From Pricia antarctica (lineage in GTDB: Bacteria > Bacteroidota > Bacteroidia > Flavobacteriales > Flavobacteriaceae): a DNA stretch of 61,834 nucleotides. The stretch lies in assembly GCA_011050085.1 (NCBI GenBank), contig DRGL01000082.1, positions 1 through 61,834 on the forward strand, written 5' to 3'. Position 1 is the stretch's first letter; the number at the start of each line of letters is the position of its first letter. The notes under the pieces are model-generated. The model had not been told where the DNA came from. It saw only the letters and a list, made by a program, of their open reading frames with translations, and did not search any database. The position numbers and the translations under genes are program-made. Shown here in pieces: positions 52,357 through 61,195 of the stretch.

Positions 52357-52629
52357 ATGACAAAAAATGGCAATGCATCGCGAATGCAAAAATTGGTGGA
52401 GGAATTCGGGCATTCGGGTCTGAGCCAAAGAGAATTCGCGGCGGCGCACGGAATTACCGAGAGCAAGATGCACTACTGGATTTCCAAATTGGCACGGGCC
52501 GGACGATCGGGCCTACCACCGGCCGCCCCAAAGAAGGACTTTGTCGCCATCTCGGTAACACGGGAACTTGAAGACCGCAACATCACGATCTGCCTGAAGA
52601 GCGGCATCGAGATCGAGATCCCGGTATAG
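52357..52629 (+). CDS. tnpA: IS66 TnpA, helix-turn-helix accessory protein
   Basis: A 90-residue protein of the IS66 Orf1 type. Residues about 18-45 form a helix-turn-helix (GLSQREFAAAHGITESKMHYW), and the rest is a basic and then a beta-strand tail. In IS66 elements TnpA is needed for efficient transposition together with TnpB and TnpC. The stop lies directly before an ATG at the tnpB position, so the two are coupled. It appears intact. GC-rich codon use differs from the host genes nearby. Confidence 0.85.
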   Translation: MTKNGNASRMQKLVEEFGHSGLSQREFAAAHGITESKMHYWISKLARAGRSGLPPAAPKKDFVAISVTRELEDRNITICLKSGIEIEIPV

Positions 52630-52740
52630 ATGTTCGCACTGACCACCTCCCTGCGCCTGGGATACGCCCAACCGGTCCTGCTTATCGACGGCATCGCCAT
52701 TACCAATATCTCCCGAAAAAAACGTTACGAAAAAGTGTGA
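52630..52740 (+). pseudogene. Short frame at the tnpB position
   Basis: A 36-codon frame beginning [20 protein letters not shown], where IS66 normally has a TnpB of about 115 residues. Only the first few residues resemble TnpB. The whole tnpA-to-tnpC gap is 157 bases, too short for a full TnpB, so either the gene is deleted or this subgroup lacks it. Confidence 0.5.
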
Positions 52741-52786
52741 CCCCGGGTTGTTTTTTTGTCCTGTTACCAGTATTTTTATGGTAGCG

Positions 52787-54210
52787 ATGACCTATCAAGA
52801 GCTACTTGTCGAGAACCGGGAACTCCAAAAAAAGGAGCAGGTCTCGACGGCCAGGATATCTTCCCTGGAGCACCAACTGGCACAGCTATACAAACTTATC
52901 GGCGGCTTCAAGTCCGAGAGTTTTATTACCGGGACGGCCGCAGATCAATTATCGCTGTTCTCGGAAGAGGCGGTCGAAGAGGCCGAAGCGCTTCCACAGG
53001 AGACCATTACCTATACCAGGGACAGGAAAAAGCACCGGGGGCGCAACGCGCTACCGGAACATCTGCCGGTCAGGGAGGTGGTCATCGAACCGGAGGGGAT
53101 ACCACCGGGCTCAAGAAAATCGGGGAAGAGATCAGCGAGACCCTGGAATACACCCCTGTAAGCCCTGTAAAGAGAAGGACCATCCGTCCAAAATACGCCA
53201 AGGCGGACGGCGACGGCGTCCTGATCGCACCGCCCCCGACGCGCCCGATCGACAAGGCGATCGTCGAGGCCTGCCTGCTGGCGCATATCCTAACGGCCAA
53301 ATATATCGACCATCTCCCGTTCTACCGCCAGATCCGGATGTTCAAAAGGGATTTTGGATGGGAGCCCGCCCAAAGTACCATGGGCGATTGGATGGCAGGT
53401 TGCTGCCAACTATTGGAACCGCTCTACAATGCCCTGAAACAGAAAATACTCGCTTCGGATTACATACAGGCCGATGAATCGCCGATAAAAGTACTCGATT
53501 CCGATAAAAAGGGCAGTACGCACCAAGGGTACCAATGGGTCTATCACGATCCCGTTCAAAAACTTGTGCTCTTCAATTACCGGAAGGGGCGCGGGCGGAA
53601 CGGCCCCAAGGAACTGCTTGCGGTTTATCATGGGTACCTGCAATGCGATGGCTATACGGTATACGACAAAATAGGGGCCGACCCCAAGATAACCCTTGCC
53701 GGATGTCTGGTACATGCCAGGCGCAAGTTCCATGACGCGCAGGACAGTGATAAAAAACGGGCACAAACGGCCTTGGCCCTTTTCAGGAAAATATATTTGG
53801 AGGAAAGGGACGTCAAAGAAGAGGCCCCGGACGATTTTGGAAAAATAAAGCCGTTAAGGGACGAGAAGATCAGGCCGTTATTGGCACAGATCAAAAAGTG
53901 GATCGGGACCGAACAGTTCAAGGTACTGCCCAAAAGCCTGATCGGCAAGGCGATGGCCTACTTCATCAACCAATACCCGAAGCTCGATGCCATTTTTGGC
54001 GATGGGCGTATCGAACTCGACAACGACCTAATCGAGAACGCCATCCGGCCCATGGCCATCGGCCGGAAGAACTACCTCTTCTGTGGATCGCACGGTGCGG
54101 CGCAGAACGCCGCCATGCTATATTCGTTTTTCGGTAGCTGTAAAATGCAGGACATCAACCCCAGGGAATGGCTCGATGAACTCCTGCCCGGATATCAAAC
54201 CAAAGTGTAG
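52787..54210 (+). pseudogene. tnpC: IS66 TnpC transposase, frameshifted
   Basis: The transposase of the element. The N-terminal frame (from ATG 52787, coiled coil, then the zinc-type linker [18 protein letters not shown]) breaks at the gggg run at 53095-53098. One more G would join it to the second frame, [20 protein letters not shown], which runs to the stop at 54210. Catalytic motifs are in the second part: DYIQADESPIK, CDGYTVYD and the C-terminal DNDLIENAIRPMAIGRKNYLF. Either the gene is inactivated by a 1-base loss or it uses -1 slippage on the G run. IS66 transposases usually need no frameshift, so inactivation or sequencing error is more likely. Confidence 0.85.
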
Positions 54211-54226
54211 TTGCTCGGATGCTTAC
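54205..54226 (-). repeat. Right terminal inverted repeat of the IS66 element
   Basis: On the minus strand begins gtaagcatccgagcaa. It overlaps the last codons and stop of tnpC. Confidence 0.8.
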
Positions 54227-54234
54227 TTATCAGT
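54227..54234 (+). repeat. 8-bp target duplication, right copy
   Basis: ttatcagt, matching the left copy at 7 of 8 positions. Confidence 0.75.
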
Positions 54235-54269
54235 AGTACTAAACTTGAATAAAAGAAGTTAATGCCATT

Positions 54270-55151
54270 TCACTGCTTATACTGAGAAATTCCCATTAGT
54301 AGTTCGTAAAATTTTTTTACCGCTTTCTTTTCATAAGCTTCTTTGAGAGAAATAATCATTATATTTCGCTTCATGGTTTTCCCTTCAATAGGTATACCTA
54401 CTACTTGGAAGTCATTTACGCTCGTGTCACTCAAAATAGTATGCCAATGACCTGTCTTTACAATTTCAAATAAAGTTGGAATGTCATTTATTTCCATACA
54501 AATATTGGGCTTCAGGTCTTTTTGATTGAATGAATCGACAAAAAATTGAATTGTACTATAACCACTAAAAGGTAAAGCCAATGGAAGTTGCGCAACTTCT
54601 TCAAGAAAGATACTTTTTTTGTTCACCAGCGTTGATTTTTTAGATGTTACCAATACCATATTTGAGCTTAGAAGTTTTTGGTATTTCAGATGAGAATATT
54701 TAGGGCCTTCGTGAAATGTTAAAACAAAATCAAACAGATGTGAATTAAGTTTTTCGAGCAAATCTTTCGTGGTACCAAAGACCACCTGGATTTTAATATT
54801 GGGGTATTGCACTGCAAATTCAGTCAAAGCCTTGGCAAAGATGATTCGCATGGAGTACACTACACCTATGATAAGTTTTCCAGTTGTTAGATTGTTCAAA
54901 TCCTTTAATAGTAACAATCCCTCGTTCGCTTTTTTCAAACTCTCCAAAGCATATTCACTGAACATATTGCCTGCCTCTGTGAGGAGTATTCGTTTGCCAA
55001 TTCGATTGAACAATGGCACATTTAATTCAATTTCAAGCTGTTTGATTTGCTGCGATAATGTGCTCTGGCTAATATTCAAAAATTTCGCAGCTTTGGTGAA
55101 ATTTGATAATTCCTTTGCCTTAAGAAAGTATTTAAGCTGTCTTAGTTCCAT
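54270..55151 (-). CDS. LysR-family transcriptional regulator
   Basis: A 293-residue LysR-type regulator. The N-terminal winged helix-turn-helix is clear (LKYFLKAKELSNFTKAAKFL, ISQSTLSQQIKQLE, then LFNRIGKRILLTEAG), and residues from about 90 onward form the periplasmic-binding-like effector domain (KLIIGVVYSMRIIF, NIKIQVVFGTTKDLLEKL). It is divergent from the EthD-like gene across 127 bases, the common layout for a LysR regulator and its target. The inducer is unknown. It lies directly right of the IS66 element, which inserted about 35 bases past its stop codon. Confidence 0.9.
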   Translation of the reverse strand: MELRQLKYFLKAKELSNFTKAAKFLNISQSTLSQQIKQLEIELNVPLFNRIGKRILLTEAGNMFSEYALESLKKANEGLLLLKDLNNLTTGKLIIGVVYSMRIIFAKALTEFAVQYPNIKIQVVFGTTKDLLEKLNSHLFDFVLTFHEGPKYSHLKYQKLLSSNMVLVTSKKSTLVNKKSIFLEEVAQLPLALPFSGYSTIQFFVDSFNQKDLKPNICMEINDIPTLFEIVKTGHWHTILSDTSVNDFQVVGIPIEGKTMKRNIMIISLKEAYEKKAVKKFYELLMGISQYKQ

Positions 55152-55278
55152 AGTTCTAAATCGGTTTTATCGATTGTTTTCATCTAAAAATAACGTTTTG
55201 CAAATATAGAGTTTATCCTGATATTTGATTTTCCTTCTTAAAATGAGAATGTTACATATATCTACAAAAAAATAAAAT

Positions 55279-55707
55279 ATGAAAATTAAACTTATAGTAT
55301 CATTATTACTTTTGACCATATGTTATACTGGTTTAAGTCAAGACAACTCATCTCCAATAATTAAAAATCGCAGTTCGGCAGTTGCAGAAAAAAGCTTAAT
55401 TAAAGTGTCCATTATGTACCCATTTTCAGAAAATACAGAATTTGATATGGAATATTATGAAACCAAACATATGCCTATGGTTGCAGGATATCTTGATTCA
55501 AATTTGGTAAAATATACTATTGAAAAAGGACTTGCTAGTGGTATTCCTAATACACCATTGCCATTTATCGCTATTGGTTCTTTTTATGTAAAAAACCTAA
55601 GTGAATACCAGGCATCTATTGGCCCAAATATCGATACTATAAGATCTGACTTCTCCAATTATACCGATATACGTCCAATAATTTTGGTTAGTGAGGTTGT
55701 TAGGTGA
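55279..55707 (+). CDS. EthD-family protein with signal peptide
   Basis: A 142-residue protein with an N-terminal signal peptide (LIVSLLLLTICYTGLSQ) followed by a ferredoxin-like alpha-beta EthD domain (KVSIMYPFSENTEFDMEYYETKHMPMV, PFIAIGSFYVKNLSEYQASI). EthD proteins are small dimeric barrel proteins, some linked to oxidative degradation, others to unknown substrates. The signal peptide is unusual, as most EthD proteins are cytoplasmic. It is likely controlled by the divergent LysR protein. The reaction and substrate are not established. Confidence 0.8.
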   Translation: MKIKLIVSLLLLTICYTGLSQDNSSPIIKNRSSAVAEKSLIKVSIMYPFSENTEFDMEYYETKHMPMVAGYLDSNLVKYTIEKGLASGIPNTPLPFIAIGSFYVKNLSEYQASIGPNIDTIRSDFSNYTDIRPIILVSEVVR

Positions 55708-55881
55708 TTGTACAATTTCATCAATAGTATCATTCTTAATTTTCTATTGATAAAGATATTGTCCACATAATAATTAAGAGAAGTGTGTATTATTTGGAAA
55801 GGCGATAAAACCTCATGAAATAGTTATAATTTAAGATAAAATGATAAACTTCTTCTATTTTTAAACTATTAGCTGTCAAAT

Positions 55882-56179
55882 ATGAAGAGAACAAGAAGAA
55901 AACCTGCCTGCCGGCAGGCAGGTTCAGTGCATCGTTCAAGGCCAAGGTGGCATTGAAGCGGTAAAAGAGCTGAGCAGCCTTCAAGAGCTTGCCGCGAAAT
56001 TCGAGCTCCACCCGAACCAGATATCAAGTTGGAAAAGGAAGTTTCTGGACAATGCCGACCTGGCGTTCAAATCGAAATCCGAAAAGGAAGATCCCGCTTC
56101 GGAAACCCAACCGCTCTATAACAAGATCGGCCAGCTTCAAGTAGAGAACGATTTTTTAAAGAAAGCCTTGGGCAAATGA
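55882..56179 (+). pseudogene. IS3 orfA, interrupted
   Basis: Starts MKRTRRK; removing the 20-base palindrome core restores the expected FSASFKAKVAL continuation. Next, one base is missing at the VAL/EAVKEL junction, after which the frame reads EAVKELSSLQELAAKFELHPNQ and ISSWKRKFLDNADLAF, ending in KKALGK. The stop overlaps the orfB ATG (ATGA), as normal for IS3. It is inactive because of these two disruptions. Confidence 0.8.
55901..55924 (+). repeat. 24-bp perfect palindrome inserted in IS3 orfA
   Basis: aacctgcctgcc followed exactly by its reverse complement. The 20-base core at 55903-55922 interrupts the orfA reading frame between the codons for K7 and F8 of the restored protein. The core translates on either strand to fragments such as PACRQAG and LPAGRQ. 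Confidence 0.9.
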
Positions 56180-56880
56180 GCACTACCGAGAGAAGAAAGA
56201 AGGTGGTAAATGCCATTCAAGGCCAGGTCTTATACAGCAGTACAAACTTCTTAAGATCCACCGTTCCGGCCTATATTACAGGCCCAGAAACGAGAGCCCG
56301 TACAATCTAAGGCTGATGAGGGAGATCGACGCCCATTTTTTGGAACACCCGTACTACTGCGTGGAGCGGATGACGGACTACCTGAACCTCGACCTGGGCC
56401 ATCGGGTCAACGTAAAAAGGATACGCAGGCTATATAAGCTTATGGGGCTTCAAACTGTTTACAGAAAGCCCAGGACCACTATCAAGGATCCCGAGAGCTA
56501 TAAATATCCTTATCTTTTGAAGGGGCTGGAAATCGAACGTCCCGGTCAGGTCTGGCAGACCGATATCACCTATATCCCCATGCTCAGGGGGTTAATGTAC
56601 ATGAACGCGATAATAGATGTTTATAGTAGAAAGATACTGAACTGGCGCATCTCGAACTCAATGGACAAACAGTGGTGCATCGAACTATTGGAGGACACCA
56701 TCGCCGAACATGGCGCACCGGAAATACACAACTCCGACCAGGGGTCCCAATATAGGAGCACCCAATACATAGAAGTGCTAAAAGGCCATGGGATCCAAAT
56801 ATCGATGGACGGCAAGGGAAGGGCACTGGACAACATCTATATCGAACGTTTCTGGAAGTCCATCAAATACGAAAAGGTAT
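56176..56880 (+). pseudogene. IS3 orfB transposase, frameshifted and truncated
   Basis: The ATG at 56176 opens MSTTERRKKVVNAIQGQ, then the frame changes near 56220 and continues LIQQYKLLKIHRSGLYYRP. The catalytic core is recognisable: DITYIPMLRGLMYMNAIIDVY, NSDQGSQYRSTQYIEVL, and the ERFWKSIKYEKV segment holding the DDE glutamate. The C-terminal 30 or so residues are replaced by host sequence, so the protein is dead. Confidence 0.82.
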
Positions 56881-56963
56881 TCGCTATTTATAATAAATTA
56901 CAAAAAAACACGTCTTCTCCTTAAGATTATACTTAAATACATGCAAATTTCAAAAACTTTCTA

Positions 56964-57602
56964 TTAGGAAATATTTTTAATCGAATTACAATGACACTCG
57001 GTATGGTTTAGTGTGAAATAAAGTATTTCTTTAAGAGTTACCAAGCCTATATATGGTAGCGGTAATTGAATATCATCCATTTGGGAATCATCTAATTTTT
57101 TTGAAACGGAAAGTAGTATACTTGACTGCTCCTTGAAAATTTTAATTATGCTGTTCTTATCAGCCAACCTAGCAATCTGAAATTTCTCTCGTAAGAGTTC
57201 AATTTGACTACCGGTTAATTGATAAAAATCATTTATTTTATTTTGCTCACTAGTATAGTGAAGACGAGGGTAATTTAGGCTCTCACTTTCAGTCTTTGGC
57301 ACAAACGGCGGAAATGCTTTCCACTTCCCATTAGATACCGCTTTTTCATAATCTTTTAAAAACATTATCAGGCTCCTCGATTCTCTATTGGAATGACCCC
57401 ACCTTTCTGTTATAAGTGGCAGTTGGGAAAGCGAATTATTAATCGGTACGATCGATAAGGAAAGATGTTGAATTTCTTCGGCTATTGACCATTTTTCTAA
57501 TTTTTCTTTACGGAAAAAAAAATCATTTTCCACGTTGCCTAGTATGGTTAACACTTCGGAAAATACTCCGTCCAATTTTTCAAATAATTCTTTGCTTTCC
57601 AT
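56964..57602 (-). CDS. DinB-family protein
   Basis: A 212-residue protein of the DinB / DUF1569-like four-helix family. The N-terminal WSIAEEIQHL segment and the C-terminal TLKEILYFTLNHTECHCNSI helix supply the histidine triad expected for the metal site (H in HL and H in NHTECH). Members often use bacillithiol or other thiols and are induced by stress, but no reaction is assigned here. It stands alone between the decayed IS3 and the Crp-like gene, on the minus strand, with a 43-base gap to the latter. Confidence 0.75.
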   Translation of the reverse strand: MESKELFEKLDGVFSEVLTILGNVENDFFFRKEKLEKWSIAEEIQHLSLSIVPINNSLSQLPLITERWGHSNRESRSLIMFLKDYEKAVSNGKWKAFPPFVPKTESESLNYPRLHYTSEQNKINDFYQLTGSQIELLREKFQIARLADKNSIIKIFKEQSSILLSVSKKLDDSQMDDIQLPLPYIGLVTLKEILYFTLNHTECHCNSIKNIS

Positions 57603-57645
57603 TATATTTTGTTTTAACCAAAATTAGAAATGGAGCCAACCTTTA

Positions 57646-58248
57646 TTATTGACCTATGTTAAGTTCATTCTTCCTAAATAGTTTTTTTCGCAATCTACTT
57701 AAACTTTCCGGCTCAATGCCCAAATAGGATGCTATATGATAAAGAGGTATTTTTTCAAGCACGACCGGTCTATTTCTTAAGAGGTTTAAATACCGCTCCT
57801 CCGCATTATAGAATAAAAACCCTTCTGTTCTATGTTCGGCTAAAATGAAAACTTTTTCAGCAACGATTCTACCAAATCTTTGCCAGTAAGGCGAGTTTGA
57901 GTAAGCATTTTGAAGTGATTTATTTGATATGGTTATAAGCTCGCAGTCTGAAATAGCTTGAATGTAATATTTACTTTTAGATTGATGTAGAAAACTTTGA
58001 TATGATGCAACAAAATTGTTTTCGAAGAAGAATTCAACATTAATTTCCTTTCCTTCTTGAGTTATGTAGAACATTCTCAATTCGCCTTTTTCAATAAAGG
58101 CCATTTCTTTGCATATCTGTCCCTGTTTTAAAAAATACTCTTTTGCAGGTATTTTTAAAGGTATTTTACTATTACTAAAATATAGGTCACAATCCTCAAC
58201 CGGGATTTGCAATATTTTCTCAATTTTAGCTTTTAGCTTTGGTATCAT
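57646..58248 (-). CDS. Crp/Fnr-family transcriptional regulator
   Basis: A 200-residue regulator with an N-terminal cyclic nucleotide-binding-like beta barrel (KEYFLKQGQICKEMAFIEKG, then GKEINVEFFFENNFVASYQSF) and a C-terminal winged helix-turn-helix (IPLYHIASYLGIEPESLSRLRKKL). The cNMP phosphate-binding motif of true CRP is not evident, so the effector is probably different. Such short Crp-like proteins are common in Bacteroidota and often lie next to a DinB-family or transporter gene, as here. The DinB gene is 43 bases downstream on the same strand, so joint transcription is likely. Confidence 0.85.
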   Translation of the reverse strand: MIPKLKAKIEKILQIPVEDCDLYFSNSKIPLKIPAKEYFLKQGQICKEMAFIEKGELRMFYITQEGKEINVEFFFENNFVASYQSFLHQSKSKYYIQAISDCELITISNKSLQNAYSNSPYWQRFGRIVAEKVFILAEHRTEGFLFYNAEERYLNLLRNRPVVLEKIPLYHIASYLGIEPESLSRLRKKLFRKNELNIGQ

Positions 58249-58331
58249 TTTAAAAGAAGTTCAATTTGGAAATAAAAACTGGTTTTCAGGAAATTGAAAA
58301 TGATCATTTCTAATTTAAAATTAATATACCA

Positions 58332-59192
58332 CTAAACAACAGACTTATGAGCTTTTCTAAATTCTGATGGGCTAATGCCTTTTTGAGTCTTAAAAAATTT
58401 GTTGAAATGACTATCATCATTAAATCTAAACTCACTAGAAATTTCAGATAATCTCATCTGACTATTTATTAACCTATTTTCAATTAACTTAATTTTGTAA
58501 TTGGTTGTATAATGTTGCAAGGTTTCCCTTGTATGTTTTTTAAAATATCTCCCTAAATAATTTGTAGAAATATTAAAGTGATTACCGATTTTTTCTGAAC
58601 TAATATTTTCTGGATAAAATATATTTTTGTGGATATATTGAATTATACCGATTATTTTTTCATCAGTACTATCAGTTAAAATTTCAGGTAGATTCTGAGC
58701 TATATTTCTAGCAACAATTATAATCAATGTGTTAACCAATTGTTCAATCAATTCTCTGGCATATAAGTCATTGTTTACAAATTCGCCAACTATAGCATCA
58801 ATAATCGATTTGACTAAACTTCTATCCTCTTGATACTTCAATATGCAACCAGAGAGGTGATTCGCATTACATAGTATTTGCTCTAACCTTTGTATATTAC
58901 TTACCCCAATGGGCTTAGATTCTATATAAATATTATTGAATCGTAAAAAGAAAAACTGTGTTGTGGTATAAATATTAAATGAATGGCAACTAGCTGGAGA
59001 TATTAAGAATAAATCACCTTGGCTATAATTAAATGTATTTTTATTAATAGAATGGCTTCCCGTGCCCGAGAGAATATAAACAAACTCAAAAAATGTATGC
59101 TCATGTTCACTTTTTGGGCACTCATCCAAGGTCTTCACCACAATTGAAAATGGCTCGAACAAACTCTCTTTTTCCATAACATAAATATACAA
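58332..59192 (-). CDS. AraC-family transcriptional regulator
   Basis: A 286-residue regulator with an N-terminal cupin-like sensing domain (EHTFFEFVYILSGTGSHSINKNTFNYSQGDLFLISP) and a C-terminal double helix-turn-helix (IGNHFNISTNYLGRYFKKHTR and LSEISSEFRFNDDSHFNKFFK). An alternative ATG five codons in (MEKESLFEPF) is possible. It is divergent from the amidohydrolase gene, separated by 138 bases, and is the obvious candidate regulator. The ligand is unknown. AT-rich codon use is typical for the host. Confidence 0.88.
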   Translation of the reverse strand: MYIYVMEKESLFEPFSIVVKTLDECPKSEHEHTFFEFVYILSGTGSHSINKNTFNYSQGDLFLISPASCHSFNIYTTTQFFFLRFNNIYIESKPIGVSNIQRLEQILCNANHLSGCILKYQEDRSLVKSIIDAIVGEFVNNDLYARELIEQLVNTLIIIVARNIAQNLPEILTDSTDEKIIGIIQYIHKNIFYPENISSEKIGNHFNISTNYLGRYFKKHTRETLQHYTTNYKIKLIENRLINSQMRLSEISSEFRFNDDSHFNKFFKTQKGISPSEFRKAHKSVV

Positions 59193-59330
59193 TAGAAAAG
59201 CAAAAATATACCAGTTATTATGTTGATAATAGGTATATTTTTACTAATTACAAACTAAAATATATTTTTAAAAGAACAGTATTTTTTTTAAAATGATAAT
59301 AAACGTTCAACTATAAAATTAAAGCCACTT

Positions 59331-61067
59331 ATGAAAACTCTCTTGACTATTCTATTTATTAATTGTTTCGCTTTATCAATGTTTAGCCAAACCTACATTG
59401 ATAATATTACGATAGTGGATGTGCAAAATAACAAATTAGTGCCGAACCAAACTGTTGTTCTAGAGGATGATATTATTGCTGATATTCAATCTAAAGGAAG
59501 TATAAAAATTCCTTTTGGAGGAACTGTAGTCGATGGTACCGGTAAATATTTGATCCCGGGCCTTACGGATTCACATGTTCATTTTTTCCAAAGTGGTGGT
59601 CTATATACCAGACCGGATGTATTGGATTTCCGTAACATTCATTCCTATGAAAAAGAAACAGATTGGGTCAAAGAAAATATGGAAGATTTTCTATTACGTT
59701 ATATGCAAATGGGCATTACATCCGTAGTAGACGTTGGGTCTACATACAATTTTCTTAAAATGAGAGATACATTTGCCTCTAAAAATATTTTCCCCAATAT
59801 ATATATGACAGGACCACTATTGACCCCTTATGTGCCCGAGGCATATAAAAACTTAGGAAATGACATGCCCTTTAAACTGGTTCAGAGTATAGAGGATGCA
59901 AATAAAATGGTACGGGAGCAATTGCCTTTTCGGCCAGACTTTATAAAGATTTGGTATTTGGTAGACCCAGACAATGTAGAAGATAGTGCAAGAAACTACC
60001 AGCCTATTGTTAAGGCAATTATTGAAGAGGCCCATAGAAATAATTTAAAAGTAGCCGTACATGCCATTGAGAGAATCGTAGCCCAACTCGCAGTTGAAAG
60101 TGGTGCTGATTATTTGGTGCATGGCGTAGAAGATGAAGTAGCTTCTGACGAATTTATAAATTTACTTAAGGCAAAAGACATAATACTCAGTCCAACATTA
60201 GTGGTGGTTGAAGGGTACAATGATACATTCTTACGAGCGAACAATTTTTCCTACCATGATCTGACAAATTCGAATCCAACCGCTATTGGATCTTTGAGTG
60301 ACTTAAAACACATTAAAGACACGATATATGTAAATGAGATTAAACAATGGGTTAATACTCCATCTAGTATTGCTCGAGAAGCTCGTTTCGATTCACTTCG
60401 AACGATAAACCTTAAAAGGATGTCAGATGCCGGAGTTGATATTGTTGCAGGAACGGATGCCGGAAATCCTGGTACCCAACATGCATCTTCCTTTTTAAAC
60501 GAACTTAAGGCCATGAAAAAGAGCGGTCTTACCAACTGGCAAATTCTAAAATCCGCCACTATTAATTCCGCTAAATTATTTGATAATCAAAATTCCTTAG
60601 GTAGTGTATCCATCGGAAAAAAAGCCGACTTGGTGCTTTTGAACGGTAATCCCATCGAGAATCTAGAACATCTTACCAATATAAGTTCAGTTTTCCACAA
60701 CGGTACTTTTATAGACCCTAAAATCTTAATAAAAGAAACTCCATTAAATCTGGTCAAACGACAATTGAATGCCTATAATGCCAGAAACTTAGAGGCTTTT
60801 TTAGAACCTTATGCAAACGATGTAGAATTGTATATTTTTCCTGATAAATTGGTTTCAAAGGGTAAAGAAAAAATGAGGAAAGACTACTTGGATGATTTTA
60901 AAAATCAGTCTGTACATTGTGAGGTTAAAGAAAGGATAGTTCAAGGAAACGTAATCATAGACAAAGAAAGTGTATTTGGTGTCGAGGATAAAACATTAGA
61001 GTCTACTGCTATTTATCATATAGAGAATGATAAAATTAAAAAGGTATATTTTATTTTGAATGACTGA
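59331..61067 (+). CDS. Secreted amidohydrolase fused to an NTF2-like domain
   Basis: A 578-residue protein with a signal peptide (MKTLLTILFINCFALSMFSQ). The amidohydrolase barrel has the metal motif PGLTDSHVHFF, histidine in VAVHAIERI, a later LVHGVEDEV histidine and the AGTDAGNP aspartate; KIWYLVDPDN supplies the usual lysine. The segment from about residue 470 (NLVKRQLNAYNARNLEAFLEPY) is an NTF2/SnoaL-like domain, unusual on an amidohydrolase. The enzyme likely hydrolyses a cyclic amide or peptide-like bond in the periplasm or outside. It is probably controlled by the divergent AraC protein. Substrate unknown. Confidence 0.85.
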   Translation: MKTLLTILFINCFALSMFSQTYIDNITIVDVQNNKLVPNQTVVLEDDIIADIQSKGSIKIPFGGTVVDGTGKYLIPGLTDSHVHFFQSGGLYTRPDVLDFRNIHSYEKETDWVKENMEDFLLRYMQMGITSVVDVGSTYNFLKMRDTFASKNIFPNIYMTGPLLTPYVPEAYKNLGNDMPFKLVQSIEDANKMVREQLPFRPDFIKIWYLVDPDNVEDSARNYQPIVKAIIEEAHRNNLKVAVHAIERIVAQLAVESGADYLVHGVEDEVASDEFINLLKAKDIILSPTLVVVEGYNDTFLRANNFSYHDLTNSNPTAIGSLSDLKHIKDTIYVNEIKQWVNTPSSIAREARFDSLRTINLKRMSDAGVDIVAGTDAGNPGTQHASSFLNELKAMKKSGLTNWQILKSATINSAKLFDNQNSLGSVSIGKKADLVLLNGNPIENLEHLTNISSVFHNGTFIDPKILIKETPLNLVKRQLNAYNARNLEAFLEPYANDVELYIFPDKLVSKGKEKMRKDYLDDFKNQSVHCEVKERIVQGNVIIDKESVFGVEDKTLESTAIYHIENDKIKKVYFILND

Positions 61068-61195
61068 TTATTAATTTGTTGAAAATATTAAATTGAAATA
61101 AAAATGTACCGAGAACTTATGAACACGGTTGCTTTTCAATGCTAACTACTTTAGAATTAGTTTCACTCGAACTGACGAAATATATAAATAGAAAT

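Larger units (their letters stand above)
52284..54226 (+). mobile_element. IS66-family insertion sequence, 1,943 bp
   Basis: The element has terminal imperfect inverted repeats of about 22 bases, matching at 16 positions and both containing ccgagcaa; the right end begins GTAAGC as is common for IS66. The direct repeats are atatcagt on the left (52276-52283) and ttatcagt on the right (54227-54234), 7 of 8 identical, the 8-bp length expected for IS66. Inside are tnpA, a 36-codon frame at the tnpB position and a frameshifted tnpC. It is far more GC-rich than its surroundings. Confidence 0.88.
55882..56880 (+). mobile_element. Decayed IS3-family element
   Basis: Contains an orfA with a palindrome insertion and a frameshift, and an orfB with a frameshift near its start and loss of its C-terminal end. 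The GC-rich sequence ends abruptly after KSIKYEKV, where AT-rich host sequence resumes. The left end is not clearly defined and may lie near 55840. The right end is truncated. Confidence 0.75.

Noticed and set aside
52806-53477. 223-residue frame overlapping tnpC
   Set aside because: It is arginine- and proline-rich, as expected from the GC-rich shadow frame of the transposase, with no homology.
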